Shown here one piece after another: positions 42,696-50,872 of a stretch of 64,000 nt of DNA. Numbering within the stretch: the stretch's first letter is position 1; each line of letters starts with the position of its first letter. This stretch comes from a virus. The stretch covers positions 1-64,000 of the IMG/VR virus record IMGVR_UViG_3300050821_001198, one strand, 5' to 3'. A program made the position numbers and the translations under genes. The notes under the pieces were generated by a model. That model saw nothing but the letters and a program-made list of their open reading frames with translations, was not told where the DNA came from and did not search any database.

Positions 42696-43294
42696 AGTTC
42701 ACCAATCGCATGGAGAAGCTCTGCCGCGTCGAGGACTTCCGGGGTCTCGCTATAGTCGTCGCCCGCAATCGCGAACAGACGCGCGATCACCCTGCCCCGT
42801 AGATCGGGGTACACAGCCGTCACCTTATACTCGTACGTGGTGTCCGCTCCGAACGGATGCGGCCCGACCTCTGAGTAGGAGACGCCCGGAGGGTCATACT
42901 GGTCCCGTGGATCGCAGTCACTCGTACATACCTCGCCGGGTCCACATGTGCATGGACCGTAGCTGATCTCCGTTTTCGGCGGCGGACAGTCAGAACACGC
43001 ATCGCCATCAACACAGGGGCAGGAGCCCCCTGGTGGACACGTACCGCCGCAGGCGCAGTCTGCGCTCTCGTAAGAGACATCATCCTCGTATTCCTGGCGT
43101 TCGGCAATGCAGTGAAGGCAATCACAGAAACCGTCGTCACTCGCCCCCTCATCGACGTTACCGGCACCGAACACTCCGACGAGGAAGTCCGAGAACCCTG
43201 TTACCACCTGTTTGGTGGGTTGATCGTCTACTGCTAGTGCAACTTCGTCGTGACAGGCGCAGTTGGCGTCTTCACATTCAGCGGTGAAAGGCAT
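42692..43294 (-). CDS. Cys-rich acidic protein
   Basis: A 200-residue protein with 17 Cys in its first ~130 residues, many as C-x-C or C-x2-C, in a Gly/Pro/Asp-rich context. Metallothionein-like or multi-zinc binding is suggested. The last 60 residues form a compact alpha/beta domain. Strongly acidic, so DNA binding is unlikely. Confidence 0.7.
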   Translation of the reverse strand: MPFTAECEDANCACHDEVALAVDDQPTKQVVTGFSDFLVGVFGAGNVDEGASDDGFCDCLHCIAERQEYEDDVSYESADCACGGTCPPGGSCPCVDGDACSDCPPPKTEISYGPCTCGPGEVCTSDCDPRDQYDPPGVSYSEVGPHPFGADTTYEYKVTAVYPDLRGRVIARLFAIAGDDYSETPEVLDAAELLHAIGEL

Positions 43295-43410
43295 ACTGTT
43301 CTCCGTAGGGATACGATCAGCCTGAGCATGCGCCCAAGCCGGTCCAGGGCTTTATCTAGTCGATGTGCAGGTTCCGGCTTACGTCTGTGTAAATGAGAGT
43401 AGGAACCCAT
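43234..43410 (-). CDS. Possible small basic helical protein, 58 residues
   Basis: ATG 43410 has GGGAGAC directly upstream and the frame covers an otherwise empty 85-base gap, but it overlaps the neighbouring genes by 32 and 61 bases. Residues ~15-38 form a Leu/Arg amphipathic helix. Uncertain. Confidence 0.35.
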   Translation of the reverse strand: MGSYSHLHRRKPEPAHRLDKALDRLGRMLRLIVSLRRTVCLSPLNVKTPTAPVTTKLH

Positions 43411-43585
43411 GTCTCCCAGAAACCTCGTTGACTGTGTTGACGATCTCCGTAACAACGTCATCGGGAAGGACGTTACCATATCCGTCCCACACAGTCAAGT
43501 GAACCGCATTCGAGCGTTCGACGTACCCCTCTTTGCGCCGCTTCGAGGGCTTGCGGGGCGGCTTACGGGCTTTCTTCTCTGCCAT
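43379..43585 (-). CDS. Small protein with Lys/Arg-rich N terminus
   Basis: A 68-residue protein starting at ATG 43585 (TAATG). The first 20 residues are Lys/Arg-rich, the rest alpha/beta. Could bind nucleic acid. Confidence 0.6.
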   Translation of the reverse strand: MAEKKARKPPRKPSKRRKEGYVERSNAVHLTVWDGYGNVLPDDVVTEIVNTVNEVSGRHGFLLSFTQT

Positions 43586-43707
43586 TAGATTCCCTGTACC
43601 CGATCCCAGATGCGATTCAGCATCCGTGTTGTGTGGAAGCGAAGCATGGCATACTTCAGAAGCCCCTTGTCGTAGCGGTAATACGGTGTCGTTGTGGGAG
43701 TGGCCAT
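43585..43707 (-). CDS. Micro-protein, 40 residues
   Basis: TAATG junctions at both ends. Basic, Tyr-rich, with one amphipathic helix. No family. Confidence 0.55.
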   Translation of the reverse strand: MATPTTTPYYRYDKGLLKYAMLRFHTTRMLNRIWDRVQGI

Positions 43708-44198
43708 TAGACGATCCTGTCACCCTTCGTGCGATTACATGGAATGTGAGATGGCTGCACGTTGATGTAACCGTGCCGCCCTCCCCTGGCTAGCGGGATC
43801 ACATGGTCTACTTCAAACTCACCATTGATGAATTCCTTGCAGATTCCACACATCCCTCCGTGCATACGGAAGACCACATTGCGGTCTATGTCTTCGATAA
43901 ACGCTCCGAGAATCCTTGCCCTACGTCGGTGTACACCAAGCATCGCATTAGCTTTCCGCTTCTCCGTATGCTTGGCATAATCTCGTTGAGCCATCTCATA
44001 GAGCTTATCTGGGTTCTTCGCTCTCCAATCGGCTCGTGCCTCATTCTGACACGAGCGGCACTTCCCCACACGACCATCTCGGCCTGCCGTACCATTACGT
44101 ACGAAGTCCTCGTGCGGTTTTACAAGTCCACACGGTCCGTTACATCGCTTTAGTCCTAGCAGACGCAATCGTTCAAACTCGGGTTGTATGCCCTTCAT
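43707..44198 (-). CDS. HNH homing endonuclease
   Basis: A 163-residue protein starting at ATG 44198. A first zinc site (C19-x3-C23, C47-x2-C50) is followed by an HNH domain with C117-x2-C120, E-V-D-H (His132), N-V and C154-N-R-T-K-G. This is a free-standing phage-type HNH nuclease, coupled to the phosphoesterase gene by TAATG. Probably a selfish insertion between structural genes. Confidence 0.85.
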   Translation of the reverse strand: MKGIQPEFERLRLLGLKRCNGPCGLVKPHEDFVRNGTAGRDGRVGKCRSCQNEARADWRAKNPDKLYEMAQRDYAKHTEKRKANAMLGVHRRRARILGAFIEDIDRNVVFRMHGGMCGICKEFINGEFEVDHVIPLARGGRHGYINVQPSHIPCNRTKGDRIV

Positions 44199-45493
44199 TA
44201 GGAGTAACGCTGATCCCGAAAGTACAGGACATCGTTGACGTACGTTGCAAGCTCTAGCTTGAACTTGCCATCGGGCCACACGGTAGCCGTGCCAAAGCCC
44301 TGCTGCCAGTCGGGGTTGACTGTGTAGCCTAGCCCATCAGACGTACACATACAGCCAGTCTCCATCGCCGCGATCACGCCGGGGTTACCGTCGATGTCAT
44401 GGATCGTCTTGTGAACGATTGACTGGCGGTGAACATGGCCGATCACGATTGAGTGACCTAGCGTCTCAAGAGTGGCTAGTGCTGACGCACCGGCACCCTT
44501 GCGAACAAGCCAACCGTGGCGAGCGGCGAGATTCTGACACACCTTGTGCGCCGCCTGCTCGTATTCGCCATCCGGCGTGATGTACTTGATCCCTAGTTCG
44601 TCCAGACGGAGTAGGTAAGGAATCGACATGACTGGTAGCTCTTCCTTCTGACCGGGCACTAGGGCTCGGCGGACACCGTAGATCCGTGGCATCTTGGCGA
44701 GGATGGCATCACGCATTCGTGCATCATGGTTACCTTCAAGCATGACCCACTCGGTGGACTCACTGGCTTGCACATACTCGCGCTTGACCATGTAGGTCTC
44801 ATCGAGACAGACCTGAACGGCCTCGTCCCACTCGGGGTTGTCGGGATACTTCGACAACTGCGAGAAGTCACCAGAGTCACCCATCATGACACCCTCGTCG
44901 GGCTTGTTGTACTCAAGCCACTCGCAGAAGAGTCCGTGGAGTCTCCGGTCGTGCTTGGGGGCCTGCTGGTCACCGACGAACACGATCCTGCGGATGTTGT
45001 TGTCGCCGTCGTATCTGACTGCTAGCGGCCGTCTCCGGATGTAGTCACCGGGGACGCGGGCCGGGATGATGAGTGTCAACGGAGCCTTCCGCTTGTAGTT
45101 CACCGTCAACTGCTTCATCAGCACGATGCGGTTGTCACCACTGGCCTTGTCTGAGGTCATGGCGTTCCACTCATTGACCTTGAGATTCACTACCTCCCAA
45201 TCGTCGGGCTCTAGGCCGCGCTCACGGAGAAGATCGTCGGGAGTGTTGACGGTTGTACCGGGCTGGGTGATGATCTCCGCGTCATCGCCCTCTAGCTTGA
45301 AACTTGCCTTGACGGCTGGACTCTTCCGAATCCCCCACCTACGCACTGCGCGGCGAACTGAATGGCGGGTAGTTTGCAGATCGTGACAATCTTCTAGGAT
45401 GTCTGCAATCTGCTGGTATGAGCGCCCTTCGTTCACGCAGTTCGTGATCAGATCACGGTACGCTTCGATGGGGCTCGGATTATTTAGGCTCAA
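44198..45493 (-). CDS. HTH-metallophosphoesterase
   Basis: A 431-residue protein. Residues 10-55 form a helix-turn-helix-like region (S-Y-Q-Q-I-A-D-I-L). The calcineurin-like core has D175-x-Q (instead of D-x-H), G-D-x2-D (206-209), G-N-H-D (254-257) and G-H-V-H (352-355). The Gln in motif I alters one metal ligand. Phosphodiesterase or nuclease activity is likely. A role in DNA processing during packaging is suggested by coupling to the portal gene (ATGA). Confidence 0.78.
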   Translation of the reverse strand: MSLNNPSPIEAYRDLITNCVNEGRSYQQIADILEDCHDLQTTRHSVRRAVRRWGIRKSPAVKASFKLEGDDAEIITQPGTTVNTPDDLLRERGLEPDDWEVVNLKVNEWNAMTSDKASGDNRIVLMKQLTVNYKRKAPLTLIIPARVPGDYIRRRPLAVRYDGDNNIRRIVFVGDQQAPKHDRRLHGLFCEWLEYNKPDEGVMMGDSGDFSQLSKYPDNPEWDEAVQVCLDETYMVKREYVQASESTEWVMLEGNHDARMRDAILAKMPRIYGVRRALVPGQKEELPVMSIPYLLRLDELGIKYITPDGEYEQAAHKVCQNLAARHGWLVRKGAGASALATLETLGHSIVIGHVHRQSIVHKTIHDIDGNPGVIAAMETGCMCTSDGLGYTVNPDWQQGFGTATVWPDGKFKLELATYVNDVLYFRDQRYS

Positions 45494-48060
45494 TCCTCAT
45501 CCAGTAGTCGATATCTTCGTTTCTTACTAGCCTGCGGAAGCCGGATAACTGTGTCATCCACTCTTGCTTCTTTTGTCCGCACACCTTCAGATTCGCTTTC
45601 ATCGTCGTGGACAGTATCAGTTTTACCCTGGTGTTTCAAGTCTTCTGGGTTCTCGTCTGGCGGGTGACCGTAAGTGAACCATGCCGAGTCACTCGGGTCT
45701 GTGGTTTCATACGAACCGGAGGCAAGCTCATAGGGACTGAAATTCTGACTCCAAGCGTTACTGCAATCGGTCTTATACTGGCGGTGACCCTTATTACCGT
45801 CTAGATGAAGTGTCAAAGGGTGATTCTCGCCGCGATAGTGGTCGGGCTCGGGAATGCCAGCCACTTGATCAATGGGCGGGAAGTTGACAATCTTGCCGTA
45901 CTGCCCGGGATCAATGTTGTACGGGTAGCGAGGGCCACTGTCCTCTAGCTCGAAGTCACCATCGGGGCCATCCTCGACTGAGCCTCCGTAGAAGAGTCCC
46001 GGCCGCCGCTCGTTACTGATGTCGGGTACGGTCCCTGCTGGACCCGGCTGCATCCCTCCACGGGGCGGCGCTCCGCCTCCGGGGGTTGCTCCACCGATGC
46101 CGCCCGGACCAAGCTGTCCTGGGCCACCCGGGGCTCCCATAGCGCCACCGATCCCGCCGGGAGGTCCGGGCATCACGATTGGGCTTCCAGGGCCGCCGTG
46201 GGGTCCCTGACCGCCTCCTGGGGGCATGGGCGGCTGTGTCGGTCCGCCGCCACCCGTTGGCGGGGGCGGAGTGCCACCGTTGCGGCTCGCCTCGACCTCT
46301 GCCTTGAGATCCGGTGGGATCGGGTACCCTGCCGCAGCGAGAGCGTTGTAGGTCTTGACCTTTGCGGCCTGCTGGGCGATGGTCTTCTTCTCCAGGTCTT
46401 CGTTGTACTTGATGACCATTTCGTCAAAATCGATGTTCACACCGATCATCAGATTCTCGTCCGGGATCGGGACGCCCTGCTGACGTAGGGCCTGGAAGAA
46501 CTGACGCTCGGTGGCCTCATCACGGAGGTCCAGCACAGAGAAGTCCAATTCAACGTCAATGAGCTTGTGTCGCTCTTCGACATGCTTGTTACCATCTTCA
46601 TCCTCAACCACAACCTCTTCCATGATCGGCACACGAGTCTCGCCGCGTGTCTCGTAGTCATAGTGACCTTGAGCCTCAGCGACAACCATCGCCCGCTCCT
46701 GGAAGTGCCGCTTCAAGTGGCCTTGGTAGGTGCGAAGAACCTGGTTCATGAACTCAGCTTGCAGTGCGCTCGATGCGTACGGCTGCGAGTTGGCACCGGC
46801 CGAGAGCAGTGACGGGTTGATCCCGAAAATCTGCATCAGTCGCCGCTCGATGCGGTCGAAGTCGTCACCGAGACGTGGCATCTGCTCGCGGCCAAAGACG
46901 TTCGTGATGTCGAGACCCATGTGGTGAACTAAGAGCCGGAAATCGGACGAGAGCGCCACATCCATATCGTCACGGAGAGCGTCAAGCTCGTCGGGAGACG
47001 GGAACCACGGACCCTGACCATCGCCCAGATCGGTAATCCCCATCTTGGCTAGGATCAGGGGAGAGTACAGGCGCTCTGCGATAGCGTCCTGTGAAGCCAG
47101 TAGCTTCTCTTCGTGGATGAGCGTGCGTAGTCCGCGCAGCAACATCGGAGTGCCATGGTCGTCCCACGACGTAAACTTGTTAGCTACCTGCTTGAGCAAC
47201 ACGTCGCTGATCGGGATGTGTTCGTTCTTGCGTAGGTACGGGATCAACTCTGGGAAGTTCATCTCCAGCATCCGGTACTCGCGAGCAGGCTGCTTTGTCT
47301 GTGCTAGCTTCTTGAGGTAATCCGGCGGAACGATCTTCAGCGCACGAGAGCCCAAGAGCGGGAAGTTCTCGATGATGATGTCCTCTGGGTTCAATAGCTC
47401 TTCGCGCTCCCAGATACCTAGTGTGTCATCAAACGACGCGAGCGGGAATGCCTCACCGACTAGGAAGTGCTCGCGACCGAGGCCGACGAAGAACTCCGGG
47501 TAGTTGAGGTCATTGAGGAACAGTTCCTCGTAGAACTTGGTGGCCCGCTTGTCCTTGCACCGGATCTCCATGCCCGACAGAGGGAAGCGGGTGAAGATGT
47601 CGATGAGAATGGGAACTAGGTAGTGAGTCGCGTAGTAGAGCCGCAGCCACTTGTGGAGCTTGTGCCGGTGGCCTTCGTCTGCCATGTTCCAGGGAAGTCC
47701 GGTGATGTCCCAATACTCCAGGGGGTCGTAGAACCGAGGCATAGCCGCGAAGACATCTCCGCCGCCTCCCGTGCCGATGTTGGCGTTCTTCCGCATGCTC
47801 GACGCGGTACGCTGGCGCTTCATCTCTCGGATGATGCGGGTGTTCTGCTGGATGTCGTCGGCCGCACTCTCTGAGTTAGCGGACGTGTCAAGGAATCCGT
47901 AGCGCCTAGACGATCCGGGCTGAGCACCCGCCATCTTGTGGATTGACAGAGCCTCTACCTGGGCTCTAGCGGCGTTGCGAGGTAGTGACACGCCACGAGC
48001 ACGGAGGTTGTCTACCATCGCGTTCAGTTGCTTCGTGTTACGTGCGCTCTGACCTGACAT
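45490..48060 (-). CDS. Portal protein
   Basis: An 856-residue protein. Residues ~90-600 have the portal pattern (F-Y-D-P-L-E-Y-W near the start of the crown, a long stem helix, R-R-L-M-Q-I-F-G-I-N-P-S-L-L near residue 415). A Gly/Pro-rich insert at ~625-730 and a basic tail make it longer than most portals. Located downstream of the terminase, as usual. It forms the dodecameric DNA entry ring of the head. Confidence 0.82.
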   Translation of the reverse strand: MSGQSARNTKQLNAMVDNLRARGVSLPRNAARAQVEALSIHKMAGAQPGSSRRYGFLDTSANSESAADDIQQNTRIIREMKRQRTASSMRKNANIGTGGGGDVFAAMPRFYDPLEYWDITGLPWNMADEGHRHKLHKWLRLYYATHYLVPILIDIFTRFPLSGMEIRCKDKRATKFYEELFLNDLNYPEFFVGLGREHFLVGEAFPLASFDDTLGIWEREELLNPEDIIIENFPLLGSRALKIVPPDYLKKLAQTKQPAREYRMLEMNFPELIPYLRKNEHIPISDVLLKQVANKFTSWDDHGTPMLLRGLRTLIHEEKLLASQDAIAERLYSPLILAKMGITDLGDGQGPWFPSPDELDALRDDMDVALSSDFRLLVHHMGLDITNVFGREQMPRLGDDFDRIERRLMQIFGINPSLLSAGANSQPYASSALQAEFMNQVLRTYQGHLKRHFQERAMVVAEAQGHYDYETRGETRVPIMEEVVVEDEDGNKHVEERHKLIDVELDFSVLDLRDEATERQFFQALRQQGVPIPDENLMIGVNIDFDEMVIKYNEDLEKKTIAQQAAKVKTYNALAAAGYPIPPDLKAEVEASRNGGTPPPPTGGGGPTQPPMPPGGGQGPHGGPGSPIVMPGPPGGIGGAMGAPGGPGQLGPGGIGGATPGGGAPPRGGMQPGPAGTVPDISNERRPGLFYGGSVEDGPDGDFELEDSGPRYPYNIDPGQYGKIVNFPPIDQVAGIPEPDHYRGENHPLTLHLDGNKGHRQYKTDCSNAWSQNFSPYELASGSYETTDPSDSAWFTYGHPPDENPEDLKHQGKTDTVHDDESESEGVRTKEARVDDTVIRLPQASKKRRYRLLDED

Positions 48061-48146
48061 CAGAACTTACTACGGCGTTTGAGCCCGAAAGAGGGTAAGT
48101 TTGTCGCGAGTTTCTCCAAGAAAACCGGGACGGTCAAGAAAAGTCG

Positions 48147-48335
48147 TTACGAGTTTTCGTCCGGGTCGTATCCGTCCTCGGGCTTCCAGGTGTTACAGAC
48201 CAGATCGCCCTCGACGGGGTAATCGCTGTAACCCTTGCAGACGAGAGACTTCTTGTCGAACATTTCACAATTACTGCATGAGTGCTTGCCGTGCGACAAG
48301 CGGAGGTTAGGTGGCGTCTTAGGACTTGAAGGCAC
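48147..48335 (-). CDS. Small Cys4 metal-binding protein
   Basis: A frame from GTG 48335 (62 residues) or TTG 48299 (50). C-x2-C-x9-C ... C-x-W layout, as in small phage proteins with a four-Cys zinc or iron site. The last 80 bases before the portal gene hold no further gene. Confidence 0.55.
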   Translation of the reverse strand: MPSSPKTPPNLRLSHGKHSCSNCEMFDKKSLVCKGYSDYPVEGDLVCNTWKPEDGYDPDENS

Positions 48336-49590
48336 TGATGGCCGCCTGGAGATCGCTCTCAGGTAGGACACCGTGCTCGGCCCGCAGAGACTCGCGGATT
48401 GGGTTCTTGTCCGGGTCGCCAGACGCGGTATGCTGACCCTCTTCGCACTTGCAGTGCTCGACGTTATACCCACAGTCGGGACACTCATTGCGCTGAAGCT
48501 TCTTCTGACGTGTGAGAATCTCACTCTCGTCATCCGGAGTGGCGTCGTCCTCATACATATCGCCAGAGAAGTTACCGTGCCCGTTGGACTTCTTGGGGAA
48601 TGCCTCGTCCCCCACACCGGACGGCTGCTGACCCTTGTCACCGAACGTGCGTGTCGGATACTGAGTCTGGTTCTTGTCACCGTTGAAACCAGCACCATCA
48701 ACCGAGTCAGTGCCCTTGAGGGTCTCCTGCTCGGTCACGGCGTTTGTCTGCTCCTTGAAGTCTCGTGTGTGGTCCGTAGACCGGCTGATGTCGTGATGCT
48801 CGGTCGGGTGGGGTGAGCCCGCGCCCTCCGTATCAATCGGCTTCAGGTTACCCTCATCATTGAGGGCGTTCGGCTTCCAGTCCTTCTTGTCGATCTTGGG
48901 AGACGGTCCGTGACTCCAAGGGTCACTACCGAACGAGTTGTCGGGTAGCTTCTCGGTCTCTAGGGCCTCCCCTACGACGTTCCACCGTGCCATGACAGGC
49001 GACGGGGGTCCTACAGACTGCGGGGCGGCAGCGGGAGCCTGAGTGACTCCAGGGTGCGTATCGAACTCTGAGAAGTCAGAGCCGCAGTTCGAGCACTGAT
49101 AGTGGTCGCGGTTGCCTAGCTTACCGACAAGCTGGCCAGGAGACTCGCAGGCGGGGCAGTACCCGTACCGTGCCACCTTGTCGCGAAAGGTGCCTCCGGA
49201 AGCGGCTTCCTTATCGATGTCGCCTTCGGAGTCATCATCGTCTGACGACCCTCCGTCTGAAGTACCGCATGTGCAGCCAGCCTTAGGACCGCTCTTCCAC
49301 TTACGACAGTCATCGCAGAATCCACCGGCCGCTAGGACTGAGGTAACTGATGCCTCGACGTTATCAACGTCTCCGCCATACTCAGACACCACGTCAGCGA
49401 CAACCTGCTTGAGATCCATCTCGATGAGATCGAACCGTGCGGCGATCTCGTGCCCGTCACTTCCTTGGAGGAAGCTCCCGAAACGCTGTCGGCAACGTGC
49501 AAGAGCAGCGGCAGTAGCACGCTTGCCCTGATTGGCGGCGTCCGTGTCGTTGGCGAGATCAATGTCGAAGATCGATGCGATGTAGTCCAT
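48319..49590 (-). CDS. Acidic protein with several zinc ribbons
   Basis: A 423-residue protein between terminase and portal: helical N terminus (~1-85), zinc ribbons at ~92-110 (C-x2-C...C-x-C), ~145-170 (C-x2-C...C-x2-C) and ~375-390, with a long Asp/Gly/Pro-rich disordered middle. No known family. A scaffold or packaging accessory is possible by position. Confidence 0.65.
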   Translation of the reverse strand: MDYIASIFDIDLANDTDAANQGKRATAAALARCRQRFGSFLQGSDGHEIAARFDLIEMDLKQVVADVVSEYGGDVDNVEASVTSVLAAGGFCDDCRKWKSGPKAGCTCGTSDGGSSDDDDSEGDIDKEAASGGTFRDKVARYGYCPACESPGQLVGKLGNRDHYQCSNCGSDFSEFDTHPGVTQAPAAAPQSVGPPSPVMARWNVVGEALETEKLPDNSFGSDPWSHGPSPKIDKKDWKPNALNDEGNLKPIDTEGAGSPHPTEHHDISRSTDHTRDFKEQTNAVTEQETLKGTDSVDGAGFNGDKNQTQYPTRTFGDKGQQPSGVGDEAFPKKSNGHGNFSGDMYEDDATPDDESEILTRQKKLQRNECPDCGYNVEHCKCEEGQHTASGDPDKNPIRESLRAEHGVLPESDLQAAISAFKS

Positions 49591-49763
49591 TAGGGTCTGC
49601 GGAGCGTGGCGACGTACTTGTAGTACGGAGCTAGTTCCGGGTGATACGCCTCAAGCTGATGAACGTGGCCCTGCTGGCACACTACCATAGCTGGAGGATA
49701 CTCGACGCAATGAAAGGGAAAATGTGTCCTGCACTGGCGGCAGTAGACAGTCGTTTGCTCCAT
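49590..49763 (-). CDS. Small zinc-ribbon protein, 57 residues
   Basis: Starts at ATG 49763 and ends in TAATG with the next gene. C-x2-C, then C and C-x3-H-x-H, giving one or two metal sites. Tyr-rich tail. Confidence 0.6.
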   Translation of the reverse strand: MEQTTVYCRQCRTHFPFHCVEYPPAMVVCQQGHVHQLEAYHPELAPYYKYVATLRRP

Positions 49764-50842
49764 TACGAGAAGAGGATATCATCCGGCATTGACTCGTACA
49801 AGTCTGCCTCGGCTGCCGCCTCCTTTGCGATGGTCTGCTTACGGTTAGCATATGCCTCCCGACGAGCACTCTCGACGCGCTCGACCCAAAGCTCTGTGAT
49901 CTTCTCACGGATCTCCGGGCGCGCTGCGGCGACCTTGCTCTCAATGAAACTGGTAGCTAGGCTAGCGGTAAGGCCCTGGTCGGCTAGCGGGCCGCTCTCA
50001 AGCTCAGCGACGAACACAGCGGGTCCCTCGTTGAGCATCTTGTCGAAGTCTGTAGCGTCGGCCTCTTCGATCATGTCCTGGGCAACCTTGTCGAGCCAGC
50101 CCGCGTCTCCCCGCCCAACGTGCTCCTGCTCAACGACCCGCGAGAGGATCGGAGTCGGCGGTGCCATAGGCTCGGCGTCCTCTAGGTAAGCTAGAGCATC
50201 CCTGACCTCTGAAGCCTCATAGGCCGCCTCGGCGCGAATAGTGTCAAGCTCAGTGACCTCTTCAGTGCTGGCGGACCGACGCGAGCCAAGCTCGGTGGCG
50301 ATCTCCTGAATCTCCTGAAGATCCGCGAGGCGAGTCTTGAGTGAAAGACCGTCGCCATCAGCAACTTCAGCTAGCTTCTCACGAAGGAACTCGATCCGGT
50401 CCTCGCTCGACGCCTGCGCCTTGGCGGATGCGACGGCACGAAGCGGCTTCGCGTCAGAAGTAAAGGTGAAATCGTCGGTGACCTCTAGGCGAGCGATGTG
50501 TCCGTTCTCGAAGCGGACAGTAACCTCGTCACTCCAGAGACCCGGCACAACCTGACCCATGATCTTGCCCTTGAGGCCGTTCGGGGTGACAATGTGTGTG
50601 GCAACCTTGGCACTGGAGCCGTGACCGAAGCCACCTAGGCCCTCGGTGTCGCCGTCGTAAGAGGTCTCCTGAGAGCGAATACCAAGTTCTGCCTTGGCGT
50701 GCTCAGTGACTGTCTCTAGGGCCTGTACATCCTGCCCGTTTAGAGCGATCTTGTCGAGGGTCTCGGCAAAGGCGATGACTTGCCCGTTCTCGATGGCGTA
50801 TACTCCGTCATCTCGGAAGGCGTAAGAGATCTTGCGGCTCAT
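49763..50842 (-). CDS. Structural-region protein, 359 residues
   Basis: A strongly acidic, helical protein with a small beta N-terminal domain, directly after the large terminase. The long Glu/Ala-rich helices fit a scaffold or head-completion protein, but no family was recognised. Confidence 0.65.
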   Translation of the reverse strand: MSRKISYAFRDDGVYAIENGQVIAFAETLDKIALNGQDVQALETVTEHAKAELGIRSQETSYDGDTEGLGGFGHGSSAKVATHIVTPNGLKGKIMGQVVPGLWSDEVTVRFENGHIARLEVTDDFTFTSDAKPLRAVASAKAQASSEDRIEFLREKLAEVADGDGLSLKTRLADLQEIQEIATELGSRRSASTEEVTELDTIRAEAAYEASEVRDALAYLEDAEPMAPPTPILSRVVEQEHVGRGDAGWLDKVAQDMIEEADATDFDKMLNEGPAVFVAELESGPLADQGLTASLATSFIESKVAAARPEIREKITELWVERVESARREAYANRKQTIAKEAAAEADLYESMPDDILFS

Positions 50843-50872
50843 CGTATCTTACTTGTTGCTGGCTCTTAGAAC

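Noticed and set aside
48090-48130. Late promoter TTGACC-17-GAAACT before the portal gene
   Set aside because: The -10 box is too far from any consensus and the motif was not found before other late genes.
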